Shown: piece after piece, positions 17,088 through 24,817 of the stretch | How the letters are laid out: every line of letters starts with the position of its first letter | How positions within the stretch are numbered: position 1 is the stretch's first letter | NCBI GenBank assembly: GCA_051960855.1 | Contig: JBQCDV010000031.1 | Location: 1 to 42,238 of the forward strand | DNA length: 42,238 nt | Direction of reading: 5' to 3' | Source: JBQCDV01 sp051960855 | Lineage (GTDB): Bacteria; Actinomycetota; Actinomycetes; JAJZTN01 | Made by a program: the position numbers and the translations under genes | Notes under the pieces: generated by a model | Databases searched by the model: none | The model's input: the letters and a program-made list of their open reading frames with translations, nothing else | Told to the model about the DNA's origin: nothing

Positions 17088-18473
17088 GTGACCGACGCTT
17101 CCAGCACTCCCACCTCGGGCCAGCAGCTCGTCGCAGCCCTGCGGGACATGCCGGCACAGGAGGTCTATGACCTCGACCGGGCCCACGTCTTCCACTCGTG
17201 GTCCGCCCAGGGCGCGCTGCAGCCGATGGTGGTGACCAAGGCCGAGGGCAGCTACGTCTGGGACGGCCAGGGCAACCGCCTGCTCGACCTGTCCTCGCAG
17301 CTGGTCAACACCAACATCGGTCATCAGCACCCGACGGTCGTCAAGGCGATCCAGGAGCAGGCCGGTTGGCTCGCGACCATCGCCCCGCAGCACGCGGTCG
17401 CCCCCCGCTCGGAGGCCGCCCGGCTGATCGCCGAGCTCGCTCCCGCGGGCCTGGACCACGTGTTCTTCACCAACGGCGGCGCCGAGGCGATCGAGAACGC
17501 CGTTCGGATGGCACGTCTGCACACCGGCCGCGCCAAGGTCCTCTCGGCCTACCGCAGCTACCACGGCGGCACGAGCACCGCTGTCAACGTGACGGGCGAC
17601 CCCCGGCGCTGGCCGAACGAGCAGGGCGCCAGCGGCTTCGTGCACTTCTGGGGCCCCTTCCTCTACCGGTCGCGCTTCTACGCGCAGACCGAGGAGGAGG
17701 AGTGCCGGCGGGCGCTGGAGCACCTCGAGCAGACGATCCTCTTCGAGGGGCCCTCGACGATCGCCGCGATCGTGCTGGAGTCCATCCCGGGGACCGCGGG
17801 CATCATGCCGCCGCCGCCGGGCTACCTCGCCGGAGTCCGTCGGCTCTGCGACGAGCACGGCATCGTCATGGTGACCGACGAGGTGATGTCAGGCTTCGGT
17901 CGGGCCGGGACCTGGTTTGCCCTCGAGCCGCACGACGTCACCCCGGACCTGATCACCTTCGCCAAGGGCGTCAACTCCGGCTACGTCCCCCTCGGCGGCG
18001 TCATCATCAGCGACACGGTCTATGAGACGTTCCGTGATCGGGTCTACCCCGGTGGTCTCACCTACAGCGGCCATCCACTGGCGTGCGCCGCGGCGGTCGC
18101 GACGATCACGGCGATGCGCGAGGAGCGGATGGTCGAGAACGCCGCGCACCTCGGCGCCACCGTCCTCGGTCCCGGGCTGCGCGAGCTGGCGGAGCGTCAC
18201 CCCAGCGTGGGTGAGGTCCGCGGACTGGGCGCCTTCTGGGCCGTCGAGCTCGTCAAGGACCGTGCGACGCGGGAGCCGCTCGCGCCCTACGGCGGCAGCA
18301 GCGCGGCCATGGCGGAGACCCTGGCGGCCGCCAAGGCCAACGGCGTCCTGCCCTTCGCCAACTTCAACCGGATCCACGTCGTCCCGCCGCTGAACATCAC
18401 CGAGGCCGAGGCCAAGGAAGGCCTCGCCGCCCTCGATGCGGCGCTGTCGGTCGCCGACCAACACACCGTCTGA
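17088..18473 (+). CDS. Class III omega-aminotransferase (beta-alanine/omega-amino acid type)
   Basis: A 461-residue fold-type-I PLP aminotransferase of class III. Visible are FFTNGGAEAIENAVRMAR (127-143), YHGGTS (159-164), the cofactor aspartate D264 in VTDEVMSGFGR, and the Schiff-base lysine K293 in FAKGVNSGYVPLGG. It transfers an omega-amino group to pyruvate or another oxo acid, giving a semialdehyde. GTG 17088 with CTGGAG upstream is preferred over the longer open frame. It follows mmsA and ends in a strong terminator, so the two form an operon opposite pucR. Beta-alanine:pyruvate transamination is the most likely reaction; taurine or GABA are alternatives. Confidence 0.88.
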   Translation: MTDASSTPTSGQQLVAALRDMPAQEVYDLDRAHVFHSWSAQGALQPMVVTKAEGSYVWDGQGNRLLDLSSQLVNTNIGHQHPTVVKAIQEQAGWLATIAPQHAVAPRSEAARLIAELAPAGLDHVFFTNGGAEAIENAVRMARLHTGRAKVLSAYRSYHGGTSTAVNVTGDPRRWPNEQGASGFVHFWGPFLYRSRFYAQTEEEECRRALEHLEQTILFEGPSTIAAIVLESIPGTAGIMPPPPGYLAGVRRLCDEHGIVMVTDEVMSGFGRAGTWFALEPHDVTPDLITFAKGVNSGYVPLGGVIISDTVYETFRDRVYPGGLTYSGHPLACAAAVATITAMREERMVENAAHLGATVLGPGLRELAERHPSVGEVRGLGAFWAVELVKDRATREPLAPYGGSSAAMAETLAAAKANGVLPFANFNRIHVVPPLNITEAEAKEGLAALDAALSVADQHTV

Positions 18474-18487
18474 CCCACCCGATAGCC

Positions 18488-18518
18488 AACGCCGCAGCGG
18501 TGCCACCGCTGCGGCGTT
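18488..18518. terminator. Hairpin terminator after the omega-aminotransferase
   Basis: A perfect 14-bp inverted repeat, AACGCCGCAGCGGT and its complement, has a 3-nt GCC loop. It starts 14 bp after the aminotransferase stop. A T-rich tail is lacking, as is usual in actinomycetes. It separates the mmsA operon from the aromatic-type island. Confidence 0.85.
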
Positions 18519-18583
18519 CGGCTGTCCGCGGTGGAGCGGCCATGCTCCGCTTGCTGCGGCCTCTCTAGTGCTGGACTCCTGAT

Positions 18584-18594
18584 TGGTATAACCT
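18584..18594. promoter_or_regulatory. Operator-like palindrome before the Rieske oxygenase (one mismatch)
   Basis: TGGT-ATA-ACCT matches the island motif TGGTnnnACCA except for the last base. It overlaps a -10-like TATAAC (18587-18592) about 45 bp upstream of the Rieske oxygenase start. FadR-type GntR regulators recognise this kind of palindrome, and such a regulator is encoded at 29234-30097. Confidence 0.5.
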
Positions 18595-18633
18595 TTAGAG
18601 CGTTGGCGGACCAGGAGCAACCGAGGGGATCCC

Positions 18634-19920
18634 ATGCTGCGCCGAGAGATCAACGAGCTGCTCACCCAGACCGACCGCGGTACCGCGATGGGTGCGCTGT
18701 TCCGTCAGTACTGGGTCCCGGCGCTGCTCGCAGAGGAACTGCCCGAGGATGACTCCCCACCGGTGCGCGTCAAGCTGCTTGGCGAGCGTTTGATCGCCTT
18801 CCGCGACAGTGAAGGCCGGTACGGGCTCATGGACGAGTTCTGCGCCCACCGCGGCGCCTCACTGTGGTTTGGACGCGTGGAGGACGGTGGCCTCCGCTGC
18901 GTCTACCACGGGTGGAAGTACGACGTCACCGGCCAGTGCGTTGAGGTCCCATCCGAGGCCGACAACTCCAGCTTCTGCCAGAACGTCAAGCTCACCGCCT
19001 ATCCGCTCGTCAAGCGCGGAGACATCCTCTGGGCCTACCTCGGAGACCCGGCGACCCAGCCACCGTTGCCGGAGTACGAGTTCGTGATGGTGCCCGACGA
19101 GCAGACGTACACGTCCAAGCGCTGGCAGGAGTCCAACTGGCTGCAGGCGCTCGAGGGCGGGATCGACTCCAGCCACGTCTCCTGGCTGCACAGCGGTCAG
19201 CTGTCAACCGACCCGCTCTTCAAGGGCGCGCAGGGCAACAAATACAACATGGGCGACTTCAAGCCGTTCTTCGAGGTCGTCGACGCGGAGGGCGGGCTGT
19301 TCGTCGGGGCGCGCCGCAACGCCGAGGAGGGCAAGTACTACTGGCGCATCACGCCGTGGATCATGCCCGCCTTCACCATCGTCCCTCCTCGGGGCGACCA
19401 CCCGGTGCATGGCCACTTCTGGGTCCCGATCGACGACGAGAACTGCTGGGTCTACACCTTCGACTACCACCCGACGCGGGCGTTGACCGAAGACGAGCTA
19501 GCCGCGATGAAGGCCGGCTACGGCGTGCACAATGAGAACATCCCCGGCACCTATCGCCCCGTCGCGAACAAGGACAACGACTACCTGATGGACCGCGCGG
19601 CCCAGCGCAGCGGCGAGCACTACTCGGGCGTCCGCGGGATCGCTATCCAGGACGCGTCGCTGCAGGAGAGCATGGGCCCGATCGTCGACCGGACGAAGGA
19701 GCGGCTCGTCCCGGCAGACTCGGGAATCATCAAGGCGCGGCAGAAGCTCCGCAAGGCGGCCGAGAAGCTGCGGGACGAGGGGATCACGCCGCCCGGGGTG
19801 GACCCCCGGCACCACCACGTGCGATCCGCGGCCATCGTCTTGCCACAGGCGGAATCCTTCCTCGACGCCTGCCGCGACGCCGTCACGGTCAAGCCCGGCC
19901 AGCCCCACGCGTCGGTCTGA
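18634..19920 (+). CDS. Rieske aromatic ring-hydroxylating oxygenase, phthalate-dioxygenase type
   Basis: A 428-residue terminal oxygenase subunit. The Rieske centre is CAHRG (C70, H72) and CVYHGWKYD (C89, H92). The mononuclear iron site is in EGGIDSSHVSWLHSG, with E174, D178, H181 and H186. The layout is that of the one-component-oxygenase group around phthalate 4,5-dioxygenase and phenoxybenzoate/vanillate-type oxygenases, which take electrons from separate redox partners. A 2Fe-2S ferredoxin and a reductase at 27.6-29.2 kb are natural partners. ATG 18634 has GAGGGG 7 nt upstream. It leads a rightward operon with the next three genes. Substrate uncertain: an aromatic or heteroaromatic acid, hydroxylated or O-demethylated. 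Confidence 0.9.
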   Translation: MLRREINELLTQTDRGTAMGALFRQYWVPALLAEELPEDDSPPVRVKLLGERLIAFRDSEGRYGLMDEFCAHRGASLWFGRVEDGGLRCVYHGWKYDVTGQCVEVPSEADNSSFCQNVKLTAYPLVKRGDILWAYLGDPATQPPLPEYEFVMVPDEQTYTSKRWQESNWLQALEGGIDSSHVSWLHSGQLSTDPLFKGAQGNKYNMGDFKPFFEVVDAEGGLFVGARRNAEEGKYYWRITPWIMPAFTIVPPRGDHPVHGHFWVPIDDENCWVYTFDYHPTRALTEDELAAMKAGYGVHNENIPGTYRPVANKDNDYLMDRAAQRSGEHYSGVRGIAIQDASLQESMGPIVDRTKERLVPADSGIIKARQKLRKAAEKLRDEGITPPGVDPRHHHVRSAAIVLPQAESFLDACRDAVTVKPGQPHASV

Positions 19921-19932
19921 GGCGCCGCCCCG

Positions 19933-20451
19933 ATGGCTACTCCCATCCTGCTCAACAGTTGCGCCCGCGCGGCGACCGCCGCGGAGGCCCGCTTCCGCAT
20001 CACCGGTGCCATCCCGCCCTCGCGGACCCGCGTGGTCGCGCTCGATGCGGAGGCGGAAGCCGTCGTCCGGCGCACGGCGGAGCTGCCCTGGTCCAACGCC
20101 CGCTTCTTCGTCGCCGACACCCGCGGGACTGCTGTGCCGCGGCAGCCCGACGAGGGAGCCCTGAACGACGTCGTGCTGCGATCCCTCGACGGCGACACCT
20201 CGCGCCTGTCGGAGGAGCTGGAGTCAACCGACGTCGCCGTCATGGTTGCGGCTGGCAACGACGGGGCCGCGACTGCCTCGGCGATCGGCGGGGCGTGCTT
20301 CCTGCGCGGGATCATGACCGCCGGGCTCGTACTGGCGGACAGCAACGCGGCGACGGAGGCGGTGAGCGCGCTGCGTCCCTACGCCCGGGTCCTGCTCGTC
20401 ACTCGCGACGAGTCCGACATGACCGAGTTGCTGACGGCGCTGCGCGCATGA
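19933..20451 (+). CDS. Conserved-looking hypothetical protein, Rossmann-like
   Basis: A 172-residue protein I do not recognise. The N-terminus reads MATPILLNSCARAATAAEARFRITGAIPP. The C-terminal half has alternating strands and Gly-rich turns (VAVMVAAGNDGAATASAIGG, then GIMTAGLVLAD and ARVLLVTRDESD), reminiscent of a nucleotide-binding alpha/beta domain and loosely of the FtsZ/tubulin core. It has no signal peptide or membrane segment. It lies 12 bp after the Rieske gene and 34 bp before the PanB-like gene, in the same direction, so it is probably co-expressed. It could be an accessory subunit of either neighbour. Confidence 0.65.
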   Translation: MATPILLNSCARAATAAEARFRITGAIPPSRTRVVALDAEAEAVVRRTAELPWSNARFFVADTRGTAVPRQPDEGALNDVVLRSLDGDTSRLSEELESTDVAVMVAAGNDGAATASAIGGACFLRGIMTAGLVLADSNAATEAVSALRPYARVLLVTRDESDMTELLTALRA

Positions 20452-20485
20452 CCCGCCTGGTGCCCACCCCTGTCGTGGAGCTCGC

Positions 20486-21322
20486 GTGAGGGAGTCCGGC
20501 GACCGCGTCACGCTCCCGGCTCTGGCCGAGATGAAGCGTGCCGGCCGCAAAATTGTGTGCGTCGTCGCCTGGGACTACCAGATGGCGCGCATCGTCGACC
20601 GGGTCGGCGTCGAGATCGTCAGCGTCGGTGACACGGTCGGCGTCAACCTGTGGGGGCACAGCAACCCGCTCGAAGTGACGCTCGAGGAGATGCTCGTTGT
20701 CGCCAAGGCGGTGCGGCGGGGCGTCTCGCGAGCTCTCGTGAGCGTCGACTTCCCGTTCGGCCCCCTGCAGGAGGGGCCGTCGGCTGCGGTCCGCGCGGCC
20801 ATCCGCCTCGTCAAGGAGGCGGGGGTCGACCTCGTCAAACTCGACGGCGCCGCCGACCACCTTGACGCGGTCGAGGCGGTGACGCGCGCGGGAGTGCCGG
20901 TCTTCGCGCAGTTCGGCATCACGCCACAGACGGCGCTGCGCTACGGGGTGGCCTACGAGGCGGCGTCGACGGTGCAGGTGCCCGACGAGATGCTGGAGCA
21001 ACTGGTCGGCGAGGCAAAGCGGCTTGAGAACGCAGGCGCCGTCCTCCTCAACTTCACCAACTCGGGCTCGGTGGTCGGGCCGGCGGTGGCGGCGGCCGTC
21101 GAGATCCCGGTGCTCGGCGGCTTCGGCGGCGGGCCCTGGTTGGACGGCCGGATCCGGATGGCGACGGCGGCCATCGGTTACAGCGCCGCAGCACTTGATA
21201 CGCCGCCCACGACTTACGCGAACGTCGCCCAGATCGCCTACGACGCGCTGAGCGCCTACGCCGCCGACGTGCGCGCGGGCCAGCAGATCGCCGGCGGCAT
21301 CCCCGTCGACCCGCGCCGCTGA
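20486..21322 (+). CDS. PanB-like (ketopantoate hydroxymethyltransferase-fold) protein
   Basis: A 278-residue protein of the PanB fold, resembling 3-methyl-2-oxobutanoate hydroxymethyltransferase across most of its length (VSVGDTVGVNLWGH, VSVDFPFG, VKLDGA, FGITPQ). Metal-ligand positions D49 and D88 are kept, the third (Glu in PanB) is D120, and the catalytic Glu region (VLEC in E. coli) reads LLNF here, with Asn at 189. The PanB C-terminal IGAG motif is replaced by GGFGGGP. These changes, and its place after a Rieske oxygenase, argue against pantothenate synthesis and for a related aldol-type or hydrolytic reaction on a pathway intermediate. GTG 20486 has GGAG 5 nt upstream. Confidence 0.78.
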   Translation: MRESGDRVTLPALAEMKRAGRKIVCVVAWDYQMARIVDRVGVEIVSVGDTVGVNLWGHSNPLEVTLEEMLVVAKAVRRGVSRALVSVDFPFGPLQEGPSAAVRAAIRLVKEAGVDLVKLDGAADHLDAVEAVTRAGVPVFAQFGITPQTALRYGVAYEAASTVQVPDEMLEQLVGEAKRLENAGAVLLNFTNSGSVVGPAVAAAVEIPVLGGFGGGPWLDGRIRMATAAIGYSAAALDTPPTTYANVAQIAYDALSAYAADVRAGQQIAGGIPVDPRR

Positions 21323-21334
21323 CAGGCTGTGCGG

Positions 21335-22192
21335 ATGCCCACCGCGGTCCTCGACGGAATTCCCACTCGGTACGACGTGGTCGGCGACGGGCCGCCGCTG
21401 CTGATGTTCAGCCCCGGCGGCTTCGGCGCCACCCTCGACGCCTGGCGGAGCCAGGGCATCTACGCCCGGCTCCGGCTGCTCGAGACACTCTCCGCCTCGC
21501 GCACGTGCGTTGTCTTCGACAAGCGTGAGGCGGGGCAGTCCGGTGGTCGACTCGACGCGCTGACGTGGGAGCACTACGCGCGTCAGGGGCTGGCGCTGCT
21601 GGACCATCTGGGCATCCAGACCGCCGACCTCATGGGCGGCTGCGTCGGCTGCTCGATCGCGACGAGCTTCGCCACCCGCTGGCCGGAGCGCACGCGGTCG
21701 CTGATCCTCTACTCGCCCGCCGGCGGCCCCCGCTACCGGCTTGGACAACACGACCGCATCGCCACGCACCTCGCCTTTCTCGCCGAGCACGGGATCGACG
21801 AGGTCGTCGAGCTGGCGCGCACGACGAGCGGCAGCTTCTCGAAGGAGCCGCGCATCGGACCGTGGGGAGCGGCGCTGCGTCACGACGAAGCGCTCGTCGA
21901 GCAGCTGCGTCAACTCGGCGCTGACCGCTACCGGCTGCTGGTGTGGCACCTGGCGCGGACACTCTTCGACCGCGACACTGTGCCCGGTCCCGGGCCGGAG
22001 GAGCTGATGCTGCTCGAGCGGCCGGCCTTGGTGGTACCAGGACAGGACGCTTCACACGCACCGTCCGCGGCGCGGTACCTCGTCGAGTGCCTCCCGGACG
22101 TGCAGTTGTGGGACGTCCCCGTCATCGAGCAGACGGTGGACACGGTGCCGCCGCGGCTGCTGGCCTTCCTCAGCGAGGTCCCTGACCGTTGA
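21335..22192 (+). CDS. Alpha/beta hydrolase with a cysteine at the nucleophile elbow
   Basis: A 285-residue alpha/beta-hydrolase-fold protein: oxyanion region FSPGGFG (25-31), FDKREAGQSGG (61-71), and nucleophile elbow G-G-C103-V-G where most relatives have G-x-S-x-G. The acid-strand region is VVPGQDASHAP. The usual C-terminal catalytic His (GH) is not seen where expected; the His in QDASH may be a substitute. Cys nucleophiles occur in dienelactone hydrolases, so lactone or C-C bond hydrolysis of a ring-cleavage product is conceivable. ATG 21335 is chosen because AGG lies 8 nt upstream; GTG 21329 is the alternative. Its end overlaps the convergent rpiB gene by 23 bp. Confidence 0.82.
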   Translation: MPTAVLDGIPTRYDVVGDGPPLLMFSPGGFGATLDAWRSQGIYARLRLLETLSASRTCVVFDKREAGQSGGRLDALTWEHYARQGLALLDHLGIQTADLMGGCVGCSIATSFATRWPERTRSLILYSPAGGPRYRLGQHDRIATHLAFLAEHGIDEVVELARTTSGSFSKEPRIGPWGAALRHDEALVEQLRQLGADRYRLLVWHLARTLFDRDTVPGPGPEELMLLERPALVVPGQDASHAPSAARYLVECLPDVQLWDVPVIEQTVDTVPPRLLAFLSEVPDR

Positions 22193-22637
22193 CCCTCTCG
22201 CCGCGCTCGATCGCGGCGATCTGGTCGAGACGCTGCTGGTGCCGCTCCCCTTTGAACGGCGTGGTCAGCCAACGCTGCGTGATCTCGATCGCGTCGCCGT
22301 CGGACAGCACCTTGGCACCGAGCACCAGGACCTGCGTGGCGTTGTGGGCGGCTGAGATCTCCGCGAGATAGGGCGAGGTACACAGCCCGGCCCGAATCCC
22401 CTTGACCTTGTTGCAGGCGATGGCCTCGCCGCCGCCCGTGCCCCCGATCACGATGCCCCGCTCGGCAGCACCGCTGAGAATCTGGGCGGTGAGGTCGAGG
22501 CACAGAGCGGGGTAGTCGACGACGTCCTCCCCGTGGGTGCCGCGGTCGTCGACCTCGTGCCCGTGCTCCTCCAGCCACTGGCGCAGTCGCGCCTTCATCG
22601 CTACGCCGTTGTGGTCGGCCGCGAGCGCGATCCGCAT
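22170..22637 (-). CDS. rpiB: RpiB/LacAB family sugar-phosphate isomerase
   Basis: A 155-residue RpiB-type isomerase, the family converting ribose 5-phosphate and ribulose 5-phosphate. The N-terminal AADHNG (6-11) and the anion loop IGGTGGGEAIACNKVKGIRA are visible. The Cys used as base in E. coli RpiB is Gly here, and E71 aligns with the catalytic Glu of the mycobacterial type, so it looks functional. The AAHNATQVLVLGAKV segment carries the ring-opening His region. AGGAGG lies just before ATG 22637. It is 10 bp downstream of a dihydroxyphthalate-decarboxylase-like gene. An RpiB inside an aromatic island is odd: it may be the housekeeping enzyme or an isomerase recruited for a non-sugar intermediate. 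Confidence 0.85.
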   Translation of the reverse strand: MRIALAADHNGVAMKARLRQWLEEHGHEVDDRGTHGEDVVDYPALCLDLTAQILSGAAERGIVIGGTGGGEAIACNKVKGIRAGLCTSPYLAEISAAHNATQVLVLGAKVLSDGDAIEITQRWLTTPFKGERHQQRLDQIAAIERGERVNGQGPR

Positions 22638-22647
22638 GACATGCCTC

Positions 22648-23598
22648 CTAGGCGGTCAGGTCGAGAGTCTCGGCGGCGAACACGTCCTCCAGCCGCGGCC
22701 GGTGCCGCAGGATCTGCTGCCGCACGGCGTGGTCGACGAGCTCGCTGAGCATCGCCCGGTTGGGCGCGATCCCGTAGGGCAGCGGGTCCTCACCGGTCAC
22801 GTCCATGACTCGGCGGTACATCCTGTCGGTGCGGTCGGCGGCCGACACCGCGTCGTCGTCGAGAGCGTCCAGCCGCCGGACGTACTCCTGCTTGGCGGCC
22901 GCAAACGCCTCGAAGAGCGCGGCGGCCACGCCTGGATGCGCCGCGAGCACCTCGTCACGGACCACCACCAGATGGTTGATCGGGTACAGGCCACGGCGGG
23001 CGAAGTCCCTCCACGCCGCCTCCTGCGGGTGGGCCAGCAGCGGCTCGAGGCCCTCTGCGGAGTCCACGCCGACCGTGGCCGCGAGCTCGCCCTCGCGGAC
23101 GAGCTGCTCGAGCGAGGCGCCCTCAGGCATCTGCTCGACGTTGTCGGGGAGTTGGTAGCCGGCGACGTGCTCGTCGCCCGAGCGCACCCAGGTGACCTGC
23201 TCGAGCGGCACACCGTACTCGGTGGCGAGGATCCCCCGCGCCCAGACGCCCGTCGTCACGGTGTAGCCCCGGTTGACCCCGACCCGTTGCCCCGCGAGGT
23301 CCTCCGCGGTGACGGGCGAGCCGGCCGCCTTGAGGATCGCGCCGTGGTGGAAGCCGCGGACGAGAAAGACCGGCAGTGCGGTGAAGGCGACGCCGTGCTC
23401 CTTGGCGCACAGGTAGGTGGTGAGCGCCATCTCGCACACGTCGAACTCCAGGGACCGCACCATCCGACGGAAGCCCTGCACGAGGACGGGGATCTCCTCG
23501 AACTCCAGGTGGTAGCCCTGCGGGGCCACGTCGCCGGTCTTCAGTGCCGCGTTGGCGCCGGACGTGCGGGTGACGGTGCGAAGGGTCACGGGTGCCAC
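22648..23598 (-). CDS. 4,5-dihydroxyphthalate decarboxylase family protein (paralogue 1)
   Basis: A 316-residue protein of the 4,5-dihydroxyphthalate decarboxylase family, structurally related to periplasmic binding proteins but lacking a signal peptide, hence cytosolic. Typical segments are FRRMVRSLEFDVCEMALTTY, ALPVFLVRGFHH, GVNRGYTVTTGVWARGIL and SGDEHV. The family removes a carboxyl group from dihydroxylated phthalates to give protocatechuate. GTG 23598 is used; no clear Shine-Dalgarno is present. It faces the Zn-alcohol dehydrogenase across a gap with a perfect TGGTnnnACCA operator. Databases often call such proteins ABC substrate-binding proteins, but no transporter genes adjoin it. Confidence 0.82.
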   Translation of the reverse strand: MAPVTLRTVTRTSGANAALKTGDVAPQGYHLEFEEIPVLVQGFRRMVRSLEFDVCEMALTTYLCAKEHGVAFTALPVFLVRGFHHGAILKAAGSPVTAEDLAGQRVGVNRGYTVTTGVWARGILATEYGVPLEQVTWVRSGDEHVAGYQLPDNVEQMPEGASLEQLVREGELAATVGVDSAEGLEPLLAHPQEAAWRDFARRGLYPINHLVVVRDEVLAAHPGVAAALFEAFAAAKQEYVRRLDALDDDAVSAADRTDRMYRRVMDVTGEDPLPYGIAPNRAMLSELVDHAVRQQILRHRPRLEDVFAAETLDLTA

Positions 23599-23628
23599 GG
23601 CGGCGACGCTAGCGCACTTCCCACCCCG

Positions 23629-23641
23629 ATGGTTAGACCAT
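23629..23641. promoter_or_regulatory. FadR-type operator in the divergent gap
   Basis: ATGGT-TAG-ACCAT, a perfect palindrome with a 3-bp centre, matches TGGTnnnACCA exactly at 23630-23640. It lies between the decarboxylase-like gene (leftward) and the Zn-alcohol dehydrogenase (rightward). A -10-like TAGGCT at 23657-23662 lies 18 bp beyond TTAGAC, which is inside the operator, so a bound repressor would cover the rightward -35 region. Confidence 0.7.
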
Positions 23642-23707
23642 TGGCCCTTGCCTGACTAGGCTGCGCGGAAACGAGCAGCGCCTTTCGCAGGAGCAGGAGG
23701 AGGGACC

Positions 23708-24817
23708 GTGCCCGAGACCGTCGTCGCCGCCGTCCGCACCGGACCGTCGACCACCGAGCTGCGCGAGTACCCCATGCCCGACCTCCCGCCCGACGGCGCC
23801 CTGCTCAAGGTCGAGGTGGCGGGTATCTGCGGCACGGACGTCAAGATGTACCGCACTCCGGTGATCCCCGGCCCCGTGATCATGGGACATGAGAACGTCG
23901 GTGTCATCGCCGCGGCCGGCCCGGAATGGCTCGCGCGTCAGGGGCTGAACGAGGGCGACCGCATCTTCGTCGAGCACTACGTGCCCTGCCGGCGCTGCGC
24001 CTGGTGCCACGCTGGGGAGTACCGGCACTGCGAGTACACCGACTGGCGCACCAACCCCGACGCCCGGCGCTACGGCTACACCTCGGCGGAGAACCCCTAC
24101 CACCTGTGGGGCGGCTTCGCCGGCTACCTGTACCTCCCCTGGAACGCGGTGGTCCACAAGGTGCCGGACGGCGTCAGCCCGGAGCTCGCCGGCCTCGTCA
24201 CCCCGCTCTCCAACGGCATCGAGTGGGCGCTCTTCGATGCCGGGGTCGGCTATGACTCGCGTGTGCTCATCCAGGGGCCGGGGCAGCAGGGCCTGTCGCA
24301 GGTGGTCGCCTGCAAGCAGGCTGGCGCCTCCCAGATCATCGTCACCGGCACCACACGCGACAAGGCGCGGCTCGAGCTGGCCGAGCGGCTGGGCGCCGAC
24401 GCCACCATCGACGTCCAACAGGAGGACCCGCGCGAGCGCGTGGCAGAACTGACCGGCGGGGAGGGCGTGGACGTCGTCCTCGACTGCACTGCGGGCGCCG
24501 GCACCGCGCCGATCCTGCTGGGCATCGACGCCCTCAAGCGCCGTGCGGGGACCCTCGTCGTCCAGGGCGAGATGGCCGCCTTCCCGGACTTCCCGATCAA
24601 GCACCTCACCGAGAAGGCGATCACGGTCAAGAGCGCTCGGGGGCACAGCTGGCGGGCCTGCGAGCTCGCCCTCGCCCAGCTGGCCTCCGGCCGGTTCCCC
24701 CTCGAGCAGCTGTCGACCCACACCTTCGGCCTCGCCGACGTCGACCGCGCCATCCGCGCCGTCGGCGGCGAGACCGAGGAGGACGTCATCCACGTGAGCC
24801 TGCTGCCATGGCAGTGA
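23708..24817 (+). CDS. Zinc-dependent alcohol dehydrogenase
   Basis: A 369-residue medium-chain dehydrogenase. Catalytic zinc ligands are C41 (GICGTD) and H61-E62 (GHE); structural zinc cysteines are C94, C97, C100 and C108. The nucleotide-binding segment is VLIQGPGQQGLSQVVACKQAGA, with Q where many relatives have Gly. The start is GTG 23708 behind GGAGGAGGGA. It heads an operon with overlapping starts: this gene, the LigK-type aldolase, LigJ, and the second decarboxylase paralogue. It could dehydrogenate a diol or a hydroxylated intermediate (for example a dihydrodiol) or an alcohol side chain. The substrate is not determined. Confidence 0.87.
   Translation: MPETVVAAVRTGPSTTELREYPMPDLPPDGALLKVEVAGICGTDVKMYRTPVIPGPVIMGHENVGVIAAAGPEWLARQGLNEGDRIFVEHYVPCRRCAWCHAGEYRHCEYTDWRTNPDARRYGYTSAENPYHLWGGFAGYLYLPWNAVVHKVPDGVSPELAGLVTPLSNGIEWALFDAGVGYDSRVLIQGPGQQGLSQVVACKQAGASQIIVTGTTRDKARLELAERLGADATIDVQQEDPRERVAELTGGEGVDVVLDCTAGAGTAPILLGIDALKRRAGTLVVQGEMAAFPDFPIKHLTEKAITVKSARGHSWRACELALAQLASGRFPLEQLSTHTFGLADVDRAIRAVGGETEEDVIHVSLLPWQ

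Noticed and set aside
15487..17157. 556-codon leftward open frame opposite mmsA
   Set aside because: Exact antisense shadow of a well-conserved gene; no motif and no ribosome binding site.
20399..21949. 516-codon leftward open frame
   Set aside because: Antisense to the PanB-like and hydrolase genes, which have clear conserved motifs on the plus strand.
22648..23598. ABC substrate-binding protein
   Set aside because: The fold is related, but there is no signal peptide or lipobox, no adjacent permease, and the segments match the dihydroxyphthalate decarboxylase family.
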